Below, piece after piece: positions 1 through 6,255 of a DNA stretch of 6,890 nt. Below the pieces are notes generated by a model. That model worked only from the letters and a program-made list of their open reading frames with translations. It made no database searches and was not told where the DNA came from. Source of the stretch: Limnoglobus sp. (GTDB lineage Bacteria > Planctomycetota > Planctomycetia > Gemmatales > Gemmataceae); contig JANXNT010000662.1 in assembly GCA_025353985.1 (NCBI GenBank), positions 1 through 6,890 on the forward strand. The letters are read 5' to 3'. Every line of letters begins with the position of its first letter. Position 1 is the first letter of the stretch. Both the position numbers and the translations under genes were made by a program.

Positions 1-472
<472 letters not shown>

Positions 473-523
473 GTGCCTGTTTCCGTTCGGCGGACGTGAA
501 AATCTATCACTGACTTTATCCGC

Positions 524-561
524 CGCGAATGCAACCGGCGCACGATTCGTGCGCATTCGCG
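524..561. promoter_or_regulatory. Nested inverted repeat in the 5' region of the DUF1559 gene
   Basis: The arms CGCGAATGC (524-532) and GCATTCGCG (553-561) are perfectly complementary. They enclose a second palindrome, GCGCACGA-T-TCGTGCGC (538-554), which overlaps the right outer arm by two bases. A shorter palindrome, CAATTT-C-AAATTG, follows at 564-576. The structure lies about 50-90 bp upstream of the DUF1559 start codon. It could be an mRNA leader hairpin or a binding site for a dimeric repressor. No T-run follows on either strand, so it does not look like an intrinsic terminator. The pairing is seen in the sequence; any role is inferred. Confidence 0.45.
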
Positions 562-670
562 CCCAATTTCAAATTGCCTAACCGTCACGCTCGCGCAGAG
601 TCTCGGCGAATCTTCATCCGGCGGACATTTTGTCTTCACAGGGATATGTAATATTGCACCGTCGAACCAC

Positions 671-730
671 GACGCCGCTCGCAGATGCACGGGGCATACC
701 CCAAGCCTGCGGGCGGCGTCATTTTGTTTA
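671..730 (+). terminator. Strong hairpin plus T-tract: intrinsic terminator shape on the plus strand, with no plus gene upstream
   Basis: GACGCCGC (671-678) pairs with GCGGCGTC (713-720), and CGCAG (680-684) pairs with CTGCG (707-711). T679 faces G712, a G-U wobble in plus-strand RNA, so the lower stem is 14 continuous pairs. After an internal loop (6/4 nt), GGGG (691-694) pairs with CCCC (699-702) around the tetraloop CATA. ATTTTGTTTA (721-730) follows directly. The wobble becomes an A-C mismatch on the minus strand, and no T-run follows there, so the design favours plus-strand RNA. It sits 7 bp beyond the rpn stop codon, so it may also help end rpn transcription from the other side. No gene on the plus strand precedes it. 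Confidence 0.6.
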
Positions 731-997
731 CAGTTCGAGATCGTCGATCGAGGAAATCCGAATCGCACGCAGGATCGCGTGCTGCAATCTCGCCGCCTCG
801 GTGACCGCCAGAATTCGCGATTCGATTTCGGCGGGAACCTCGCCAAACCGATCGCGGAGGATGATAAGTAAGGAGTTCTGCTCGCCTTTCAACAAGCCAA
901 TTGCCTGGCCTTTTTCGATCCCTTTGATCTCGCCTTTGATCTCGCCTTCTACTCGGCCTTCTTCAAGGATCGCCTGATACGTCGATGACTCTTTCAT
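728..997 (-). CDS. Possible intragenic product: C-terminal 89 residues of the Rpn protein (RpnS-like)
   Basis: Met215 of the Rpn frame (ATG 997-995) opens at MKESSTYQAILEEGRVEG, exactly where the nuclease core gives way to the Gly/Glu-rich tail. Upstream on the minus strand lies GAGGG (1010-1006) with an 8-nt spacer, the same spacing as the GAGGA of the main rpn start. A second GAGGA abuts the ATG. A product from here would have 89 residues, no catalytic residues, a charged repeat tail and a terminal helix. E. coli rpn genes make such a short C-terminal protein that inhibits the full-length toxin. The start codon and ribosome binding site are seen; use of the start is inferred, and GAGG runs can occur by chance in coding sequence. 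Confidence 0.35.
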   Translation of the reverse strand: MKESSTYQAILEEGRVEGEIKGEIKGIEKGQAIGLLKGEQNSLLIILRDRFGEVPAEIESRILAVTEAARLQHAILRAIRISSIDDLEL

Positions 998-1639
998 TCC
1001 TCGGACCCTCGTGTACGCATGTAGAATCTCCACCTCAGTATACCGCAATCCGAGCTGGATATACCCGCACGTTAGCAGGAATATCCTACGTGCATCGGGC
1101 ACGTGCTCCGCTCGCATACGCTCGTCGATCCGATCGACGAGCGTGCCGAGGCGACCCTCGGCTTCATCAGTGAGGAGAACGAGCGGCAGCGCGCCGAGGC
1201 CGCTCGCCATCAACGGCTCCACGTGTAGTTCCCACACCTTGACTACGAAATATTCAAAGCGGTGATATTCGTGCCCGTCGTGACGTTTTCGGCTGACGAC
1301 ACCGGTGATGTCCAGTGCGTTGGCTTCGGGGCGCAACAACAATGCAATCGAGTACACTGGGCCGCCGTAGCGGTCGTGCAGGAGTGCGCTGTAGCGCAAC
1401 AATCTCCCTGGGAACCCGCCGTCCCACGACGCTTGCGGCTCGATATGGAGGATGCCTTCGGCGGGCGGGCGTAGCCGAAACGCTTTGTCCGCGGACATCT
1501 GCACCGTGGACAAATCGACGTCGAGTGGCTCCACTTCCAGGTCGGCAGACAGCCCGATTCGCGGACCGAGCCAGTCCGCCCAATCGACCGCGAAGACGTT
1601 CAGCAAATCCTTCAGCGTCGTATCGAACGGCTTGGTCAT
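728..1639 (-). CDS. Rpn-family PD-(D/E)XK nuclease / putative transposase (Transposase_31-like)
   Basis: 303 residues, starting at ATG 1639-1637 behind a good ribosome binding site (GAGGA, 8-nt spacing). The reading frame is open further upstream, but that part has no Rpn features. The nuclease core has the usual order: an N-terminal helix with DTTLKDLL (6-13), then ADK (Asp51), the strand ILHIEPQ (63-69, Glu67 and Gln69), then FPGRLLRYSALLHDRYG (76-92). This gives the D...ExQ metal site of the family. The C-terminus is typical: a Gly/Glu-rich tail (about 226-252) followed by a helical segment ending ISSIDDLEL. E. coli Rpn proteins are DNA nucleases that promote RecA-independent recombination, and some act in phage defence as toxins held in check by a C-terminal product made from an internal start. 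Whether this gene does the same is inference. It is divergent from adk and stands alone. The nuclease fold is a firm call; the biological role is open. Confidence 0.85.
   Translation of the reverse strand: MTKPFDTTLKDLLNVFAVDWADWLGPRIGLSADLEVEPLDVDLSTVQMSADKAFRLRPPAEGILHIEPQASWDGGFPGRLLRYSALLHDRYGGPVYSIALLLRPEANALDITGVVSRKRHDGHEYHRFEYFVVKVWELHVEPLMASGLGALPLVLLTDEAEGRLGTLVDRIDERMRAEHVPDARRIFLLTCGYIQLGLRYTEVEILHAYTRVRGMKESSTYQAILEEGRVEGEIKGEIKGIEKGQAIGLLKGEQNSLLIILRDRFGEVPAEIESRILAVTEAARLQHAILRAIRISSIDDLEL
923..946 (-). repeat. Two exact copies of a 12-bp unit coding for the Gly-Glu-Ile-Lys tail of Rpn
   Basis: TTTGATCTCGCC occurs twice in tandem (923-934 and 935-946). Read on the minus strand it gives GEIKGEIK, with further degenerate Gly-x-x-x units on both sides (EEGRVEG before, GIEKG after). 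The unit length is a multiple of three, so gain or loss of a copy keeps the frame. Length variation in this tail is common in Rpn proteins, and slippage of such units is a simple explanation (inference). Confidence 0.7.
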
Positions 1640-1832
1640 CGCGACAATCCTCGAATTCCATCGGTAACAAATCGCATTCTGACAAGTATTACGCTCGATA
1701 TCGAAGGGATTCGCCACCTTCTGCCACAAAATCGCGGTGGCACTTGCCTGTGTTGGGGAGTAATTCTCACAATACCTAACTGTGAAAAACCGGAGTAGGC
1801 CGGCGTACCTGTCACGAACGTGGGCCGGATTC
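1640..1832. promoter_or_regulatory. Divergent intergenic region between rpn and adk
   Basis: These 193 bp must hold the starts of both the leftward rpn and the rightward adk transcripts. I see no convincing sigma-70 pair on either strand. An imperfect inverted repeat lies at 1764-1788: TTCTCAC and GTGAAAA, one mismatch, 11-nt spacer, centred about 57 bp before the adk ATG. A second repeat, GCCACC (1713-1718) with GGTGGC (1736-1741), has a 17-nt loop. Either could be an operator for one or both genes, but arms this short also arise by chance. The rpn ribosome binding site GAGGA is at 1652-1648. Confidence 0.35.
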
Positions 1833-2462
1833 ATGCGTTTGGTGTTAATCGGGCCGCCCGGCAGCGGGAAAGGGACGCAAGCGGAACTCCTCGTCGCTCG
1901 CCTCGGGCTGATGTCGATCGGCACGGGGGCGATCCTCCGCGATGCGATTGCAGGGCGTACCGATATCGGGCAAGCCGTCGGGCCGTTGCTCGAACGCGGA
2001 GCATATGCCCCCGATGCGATCGTCAACGACATCGTGGCCGAACGACTACGCGACCGGCCCGAATCGTTCGTACTCGATGGCTATCCGCGAACCTACGCAC
2101 AAGCGATTTCGCTCGATGACCTGCTGTGGCAGCAGTTACGGAAACTCGATGCGGTGTTCCACCTGACGATTAGCGACTACGACGTAGTGCGCCGAATTAC
2201 CGACCGTCGCAGTTGTGCGAACCCGAACTGCGGTGGCGGTACTCCGCCGAAACGGGCGATGATCTGCGATGCATGTGGCTTGCCACTCACCGTGCGCGAC
2301 GACGATACCGAAGCCACCGCACGCCGCCGGTTGCTCGCGTTCCATAAGAATACGGATAGGCTCCTCGAACATTACCGCGATGCCGGTGTATTGATCGAAG
2401 TGCCCGCGATGGAACCGGTCGAAACCATATACGCCAACATCGCGAAAGCGTTGCGAAGGTAG
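1833..2462 (+). CDS. adk: Adenylate kinase, zinc-LID type with altered AMP-site motif
   Basis: 209 residues; a cytoplasmic enzyme catalysing ATP + AMP = 2 ADP. The start is the ATG at 1833, giving MRLVLIGPPGSGKGTQ with the P-loop at 7-15. An in-frame GTG at 1782 would add 17 residues without homology. Other landmarks are Arg36, DGYPRT (82-87) with Asp82 and Arg86, Arg121 at the LID edge, and RDDD (155-158) with Arg164-Arg166. By alignment, E. coli Arg36, Arg88, Arg123, Arg156 and Arg167 are all kept. The LID has four cysteines (128, 133, 145, 148), as in zinc-binding LIDs. Unlike the usual C-x2-C-x16-C-x2-C, the pattern is C-x4-C-x11-C-x2-C, so the first knuckle is longer and the hairpin shorter. 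The conserved STGD motif reads GTGA (30-33), losing Asp33. map follows 56 bp downstream, probably co-transcribed. It could be a second paralogue rather than the only adk. Confidence 0.93.
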   Translation: MRLVLIGPPGSGKGTQAELLVARLGLMSIGTGAILRDAIAGRTDIGQAVGPLLERGAYAPDAIVNDIVAERLRDRPESFVLDGYPRTYAQAISLDDLLWQQLRKLDAVFHLTISDYDVVRRITDRRSCANPNCGGGTPPKRAMICDACGLPLTVRDDDTEATARRRLLAFHKNTDRLLEHYRDAGVLIEVPAMEPVETIYANIAKALRR

Positions 2463-2518
2463 TGGCCGATAGCTTGCGGATCGTTGTCCGCCAGCGAACC
2501 TTCTAACTGGAATCTCTT

Positions 2519-3415
2519 ATGTGGCACGTCTTTCGTGCCGTTGGGAATATGCTCCGTACGCAAGCTGCCCGCCCACCGGAACTGAAATCGGACCGCGAAC
2601 TCGCACTCATGCGCGAATCCGGTATCCTCGTCTGCCGCGCGCTGAAAATCTGCCGCGACATGGCCAAACCCGGCGTCAAAACCATCGCGATCGATCGTGC
2701 TGTGGAAGCGTTCTACGCCTCCCACTCCGCGATTCCGCTCTTCAAGGGCTACCCGGGCAAAGTGCCGTTCCCCGCCGTCACGTGCCTGAGCGTTAACGAG
2801 CAAGTCGTTCACGGCATCCCCGGCGAACGCACCTTAAAAGACGGCGATTTACTCAAGGTCGATACGGCGTGCAAGTACAACGGCTGGTGTGCCGACCGCG
2901 CGATTACCATCCCGATTGGCACCGTGCGGCCTGAACGGCTGCGGTTGCTGCGGGTGGCCGAGGAAGTGCTGCAAATCGCCATCGACGAACTGCCGAAGCG
3001 GAAGTGGTGGAGCGAAGTCGCGAGCAAGATGCAGAAGCACGCCGAGACGAACCGCTTCAGTGTGGTGACGAACTACGTGGGCCACGGCATCGGCCGCGTC
3101 ATGCACGAAAACCCACAGGTGCCGAACTTCGTGAATCGCGAAACCCGCAAGCACGATTTCCGCATCGAACCGGGCCTCGTGTTAGCCGTGGAGCCGATGG
3201 TGAACATGGGCACCGCCGAAGTGAAAGTCCTCGGCGACCACTGGACCGTCGTCACCAAAGACGGCATGCCGAGCGTCCACGTCGAACATACGCTCGCAAT
3301 CCTTCCCGGCGGGAAAGTGATGATTATCACATCCGACGAAGGCGCATTTGAACTGGAGATGCCAAGGCCAAACGTGGCCGCCACACCGATTTCCAACCCC
3401 ACGCAACCCGTGTAA
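2519..3415 (+). CDS. map: Type I methionine aminopeptidase
   Basis: 298 residues from ATG 2519. It removes the initiator methionine from nascent proteins in the cytoplasm. The core begins at ELKSDRELALMRESG (21-35). The five metal ligands are all visible: Asp115 (KVDTA), Asp126 (CADRA), His189 (YVGHGIGR), Glu225 (AVEPMVN) and Glu256 (HVEHTLA). The catalytic histidines His98 (NEQVVHGIP) and His196 (MHENPQVPN) are also present, so it should be active. The start is not certain. ATG 2519 has GGA with a 7-nt spacer; ATG 2549 (Met11) gives a more family-like N-terminus, but its GGGA is too close. The C-terminal tail after residue 275 is about 20 residues of Pro/Asn/Thr-rich extension. Between adk and map there is a weak hairpin (GCGGA 2476-2480, TCCGC 2487-2491), unlikely to stop transcription fully. 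The adk-map order is that of the spc operon, but secY and infA are missing here. Confidence 0.95.
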   Translation: MWHVFRAVGNMLRTQAARPPELKSDRELALMRESGILVCRALKICRDMAKPGVKTIAIDRAVEAFYASHSAIPLFKGYPGKVPFPAVTCLSVNEQVVHGIPGERTLKDGDLLKVDTACKYNGWCADRAITIPIGTVRPERLRLLRVAEEVLQIAIDELPKRKWWSEVASKMQKHAETNRFSVVTNYVGHGIGRVMHENPQVPNFVNRETRKHDFRIEPGLVLAVEPMVNMGTAEVKVLGDHWTVVTKDGMPSVHVEHTLAILPGGKVMIITSDEGAFELEMPRPNVAATPISNPTQPV

Positions 3416-3432
3416 CGCGAGTAATTCGCCGC

Positions 3433-3461
3433 GACGCGCAGTCTTCGAAGCGGAGCGCGTC
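3433..3461 (+). terminator. Stem-loop after map, without a T-tract
   Basis: GACGCGC (3433-3439) and GCGCGTC (3455-3461) are perfect inverted repeats around a 15-nt loop that itself contains the palindrome CTTCGAAG (3443-3450). The element starts 17 bp after the map stop codon. No T-run follows on either strand, so it is not a standard intrinsic terminator. It may protect the mRNA 3' end or attenuate transcription into the glycosyltransferase gene. Confidence 0.35.
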
Positions 3462-3580
3462 ACCCACCTTCACGTCCCACGCGCGGCTAAACGCCGATCC
3501 GCGCCAAAGAATTGCCACTTTGCGCCATTTGCAACGGATTCGATGATTCTCCGCCATCGGTTCCGTCGATCTTGTTCGAG

Positions 3581-4873
3581 ATGTTACTTTACCCGCGACT
3601 TCGGCTGCATTCGGACCGAACCGATACCTTACCAGTGGCGGGGTATCGGTCGCGTGCGCTCATCGACGTGCTGTTGGTTGCGGCAATCGTGGGTTTGGGC
3701 GTGCCGTTCGTGACTCGGGAACGCTCGGAATGGGACGCGGTGTTCGTGCGGACGGCGGGGCATTTGCTGGCGGGGCGGGACATTTATGCGCAGGCGGATG
3801 GCTACTCGTACCCGCCGTTTCAAGCGTTTCTGGCGGTACCATTCGCGAAAATGTCACACACCGCGAATCGCATCGCGTTTTACGCTTGTAACCTCGTCTG
3901 CCTGTTCTGTATGGTCCGTTCTGCCACGAAACTCGCAGGCGGGTTCGCGATCCCCGGCGCGATTGCGGGGGGAATCTTCGCCTTCCATTGCTATGCACAT
4001 CAGCAGACCGATGTCATCGTGGCGGCACTCGTACTCGGCGGCTGTTCCTACTTCGCACGTGGGAAATCGCTCGCTGCCGCCACGCTGTTCGGCTTCGGCG
4101 CAGCAATGAAATGCACGCCACTGCTGTTCGCACCATACTTGCTGATTAAAGGCAAGCCGCTGGCGGCAATGTGGTTGATCGTCATTGCCATCGGCGCGAA
4201 TCTGTTACCCGACTTGGTTCATCGCCCCGCCAGCGGCACGTGGGTTTCGAACTGGTTCGAACTCTACCTGGCACCGATGGCACGCCCGGATTATTCGCCG
4301 GGAATCTGGGCGAGCGAGATCTTTTACAATCAATCGCTGGTGGGTGCCATGAACCGCTGGACGAGCACGACGTGGAGCGTCGTTCACCACAAAATCGAAG
4401 TGCAAGCGATACCGGCATCGATGCCAGCAAACGAACTCAAACGCTTGTTAATCGGCTGTTTCGCGGGCCTCGGCACACTTGCGCTGGCCGCCATCATCCG
4501 CGGGCGAAGGAACGAACGCCGCATCGCCTGGGAGTGCGGCATGGTCGTGTCCGCAATGCTCTTGATGTCGCCAATGTCGAGCGTGCCACACTTCGCCACG
4601 CTGTTACTGCCAGGCTTACTATTTGCGCAAATGTACCGGGAACGGCGCACAAAATACATATTCGTTTTTGGCACCGTACTCCTACTCGGAGCCTTGGCAA
4701 CGAACAAAGACCTGATCGGCAGTCGAAACTACACGATCGGCCTTTGGTACGGGTCCGCAATGTGGTGCGCCATCGCCAGTTTCTTCGGCTGCGCCGTCGG
4801 GTTACTCACTTCCGTAAAGTCTGCCGCTGTACTGCCACTTCCAATACAAGAACCGCGTCGCCAAGCCGCCTGA
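3581..4873 (+). CDS. GT87 / DUF2029 family polytopic membrane glycosyltransferase
   Basis: 430 residues from ATG 3581. The frame is open upstream to a TTG at 3512, but that stretch does not look like family sequence and neither start has a good ribosome binding site. The protein is almost all hydrophobic helices, roughly ten or more, starting with IDVLLVAAIVGLGVPF (about 28-43). Family landmarks in order: EWDAVFVRTAGHLLAGRDIY (50-69), with Asp52 in the place of the catalytic loop aspartate of PimE-type enzymes; YPPFQAF (77-83); AAMKCTPLLF (174-183); NQSLVGAMNR (250-259); and SPMSSVPH (330-337). Known relatives are integral membrane mannosyltransferases that use polyprenyl-phosphate sugars and add them on the outer face of the membrane. 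The donor and acceptor here are unknown. It could be read through from adk-map across the 165-bp gap, or have its own promoter. It converges with the desulfurase gene, with 21 bp between stops. Confidence 0.85.
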   Translation: MLLYPRLRLHSDRTDTLPVAGYRSRALIDVLLVAAIVGLGVPFVTRERSEWDAVFVRTAGHLLAGRDIYAQADGYSYPPFQAFLAVPFAKMSHTANRIAFYACNLVCLFCMVRSATKLAGGFAIPGAIAGGIFAFHCYAHQQTDVIVAALVLGGCSYFARGKSLAAATLFGFGAAMKCTPLLFAPYLLIKGKPLAAMWLIVIAIGANLLPDLVHRPASGTWVSNWFELYLAPMARPDYSPGIWASEIFYNQSLVGAMNRWTSTTWSVVHHKIEVQAIPASMPANELKRLLIGCFAGLGTLALAAIIRGRRNERRIAWECGMVVSAMLLMSPMSSVPHFATLLLPGLLFAQMYRERRTKYIFVFGTVLLLGALATNKDLIGSRNYTIGLWYGSAMWCAIASFFGCAVGLLTSVKSAAVLPLPIQEPRRQAA

Positions 4874-4883
4874 TTCTTCTCTC

Positions 4884-4897
4884 GCCACTAGCCACTA
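4884..4897. repeat. Two copies of the heptamer GCCACTA between convergent genes
   Basis: GCCACTA at 4884-4890 is repeated exactly at 4891-4897, followed by the similar CACTCACCACT. It lies in the 21-bp gap between the glycosyltransferase stop and the desulfurase stop and supplies the desulfurase TAG. No hairpin terminator is visible in this convergent gap. Two copies of seven bases are weak evidence for a true repeat family. Confidence 0.35.
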
Positions 4898-6034
4898 CAC
4901 ACTCACCACTTCTTGTAAAGCACCCGCGAGTCCGTCGATGTCCGCTTCGGTGTTGAATGGGCCGGGGCTGACGCGGACGAGGCCATCGGGGAAACTGCCG
5001 ACGGCGCGGTGGATGTATGGGGCGCAGTGCAAACCGGGGCGAATCGCGATGTCGAACGCCTGATCGAGGATGCCGCCGATCTCCGGTGCGGGCAGCGATT
5101 CGCAAAAGAAACTCAGCGTGCCAACGCGACGCGTCGGGTCGCGATGGCCGACGAATCGGAACGGGCCGTCCTTCAGTTGATCGTAGAGTCGGTCGCACAA
5201 ACCGACTTCGTGCATGAGTAGTTTTGCGGGCGTTTCCTTCTCGACGAAATCGAGGCCCGCAATCATCCCGACGATGCCCAACACGTTCGGCGTGCCGCCT
5301 TCGAGGAAGTACGGGAAGTCTTTCGGTTGCGTCCGCGTCGATGAATCGCCACCGGTGCCCCCTTCGCGCCACGGCCGGATTTGTACGCCCGGTGCGACGT
5401 ATAGCGCCCCCGTACCCGTTGGCCCGAACAAGCACTTATGCCCAGGAAACGCCAGCAAATCGATCTTCATCGCTTGCACGTCGATCGGCACCACGCCGAT
5501 CGTTTGCGCGACATCGACGAGGAAAAGCACGCCACGTTCGCGGCAGATTTGGCCCATCTCGGTAATCGGCTGAATCGTGCCGAGGACGTTGCTGGCGTGC
5601 GTGACCGCGACGAGCTTCGTGTTCGGTCGAATCGCCTTCGCGATCTCGTTCGGGTCGACGGTGCCCCCTTCGTCGGACTTGACCTGCGTCAGCGTGATGA
5701 AGCCACTATCGGCCATCGTCATGAGCGGGCGCGACACGCTGTTGTGCTCGAGGTCCGTCGTAACGACGTGATCGCCGGCATCGAGCGTGCCCTTCATCGC
5801 CATGTTCAGCGCATCGGTGCAGTTCAGCGTAAAAACGAACCGCTCCGGGCCTTTGCCGTTCACGAACTGGTTCAGCCGATGGCGGGCGTCGTTGAGCGCA
5901 TGTTCGGACGCCAGCGCCATCTTGTGCCCCGCCCGCCCCGGGTTCGCGAGCGTCGTCCGCGCGAAGCGATCCATCGCGAGGTAAACCGACTCGGGCTTCG
6001 GGAAACTGGTCGCCGCATTATCGAGGTAGATCAC
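4895..6034 (-). CDS. Class V aminotransferase-fold cysteine desulfurase (EF2568-like family)
   Basis: 379 residues from a GTG start at 6034-6032 (MIYLDNAATSFPKP); no other start lies upstream in frame, and the ribosome binding site is weak. It is a PLP enzyme that should take sulfur from cysteine, leaving alanine and an enzyme persulfide. Visible residues: LDNAATS (4-10), His97 stacking on PLP (DLEHNS), Asp174 and Gln177 (LVDVAQT), the PLP lysine Lys200 (FPGHKCLFG), and the acceptor Cys337 in RPGLHCAPYIH. The ending PDGLVRVSPGPFNTEADID (349-367) is the mark of the TIGR01977-type family, distinct from IscS and SufS. No isc, suf, thiI or selenium genes are nearby, so the acceptor (Fe-S, tRNA thiolation or other) cannot be told from context. 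Catalytic residues are complete and the length is normal. Confidence 0.92.
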   Translation of the reverse strand: MIYLDNAATSFPKPESVYLAMDRFARTTLANPGRAGHKMALASEHALNDARHRLNQFVNGKGPERFVFTLNCTDALNMAMKGTLDAGDHVVTTDLEHNSVSRPLMTMADSGFITLTQVKSDEGGTVDPNEIAKAIRPNTKLVAVTHASNVLGTIQPITEMGQICRERGVLFLVDVAQTIGVVPIDVQAMKIDLLAFPGHKCLFGPTGTGALYVAPGVQIRPWREGGTGGDSSTRTQPKDFPYFLEGGTPNVLGIVGMIAGLDFVEKETPAKLLMHEVGLCDRLYDQLKDGPFRFVGHRDPTRRVGTLSFFCESLPAPEIGGILDQAFDIAIRPGLHCAPYIHRAVGSFPDGLVRVSPGPFNTEADIDGLAGALQEVVSV

Positions 6035-6180
6035 AGTGCTTCACTTAAGAACGAGAATAACATAAACGAGCGGTGGGAATATCAGCTTGAATGTCAGCAT
6101 TTCACTCATCCACTGCAATTAGCATCTTACGGCAAAATCACACTCGTGGGAATCGTACCGAGGGGTTTTCCGCCACGCTG
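6035..6180. other. Upstream region of the desulfurase gene; nothing certain seen
   Basis: This AT-richer stretch lies between the desulfurase start and the REPIN-like element and should hold the desulfurase promoter on the minus strand. An AT-rich block near 6053-6064 (read as TTTATGTTATTC on the minus strand) could serve as a -10 region, but no matching -35 is evident. No open frame, tRNA or strong hairpin is seen here. Confidence 0.3.
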
Positions 6181-6211
6181 ATGTAGCCCTCTCGCTCCGC
6201 GAGAGGGTAGC
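6181..6211 (+). repeat. Left REP-like arm, 9-bp stem
   Basis: CCCTCTCGC (6187-6195) pairs perfectly with GCGAGAGGG (6199-6207) around TCC. The flanks ATGTAG and TAGC are shared with the other arm. It is the longer and more stable of the two hairpins and so may be closer to the family consensus. Confidence 0.7.
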
Positions 6212-6255
6212 AACAGACTGGCTCAATGCGATGGAGAAGTGATTCTTGCGGCATC

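Noticed and set aside
1254..1685. 143-residue minus-strand frame
   Set aside because: It is an alternate frame of rpn, Arg/Pro-rich, without family features.
1695..1704. Palindrome TCGATATCGA before rpn
   Set aside because: Ten-base palindromes are expected several times by chance in a window this long.
1640..2032. N-terminal extension of the rpn frame to 434 residues
   Set aside because: The extra 131 residues lie antisense to adk and through the intergenic region and show no family features. The ATG at 1639 has the good ribosome binding site and a normal Rpn N-terminus.
3518..3531. 12-bp match TTGCGCCATTTG to the right edge (about 6860)
   Set aside because: Short and with unrelated flanks; chance is enough.
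4874..4894. Shared terminator between convergent genes
   Set aside because: No hairpin or T-run can be formed in the gap between the two stop codons.
4171..4956. 261-residue plus-strand frame
   Set aside because: It is another frame of the GT87 gene; Arg/His-rich and low in hydrophobic pattern, as expected of a GC-rich shadow.
4806..5435. 209-residue minus-strand frame
   Set aside because: Same strand as the desulfurase but a different frame; composition is Arg/Pro-rich with no motif.
5438..6181. 247-residue plus-strand frame
   Set aside because: It is antisense to the cysteine desulfurase, whose full set of catalytic residues is in the minus frame; the plus translation is Arg/His-rich shadow.
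6238..6250. 13-bp exact repeat AGTGATTCTTGCG, also at 6727-6739
   Set aside because: One match of this length is about what chance gives in a window of this size, and the flanks do not align.
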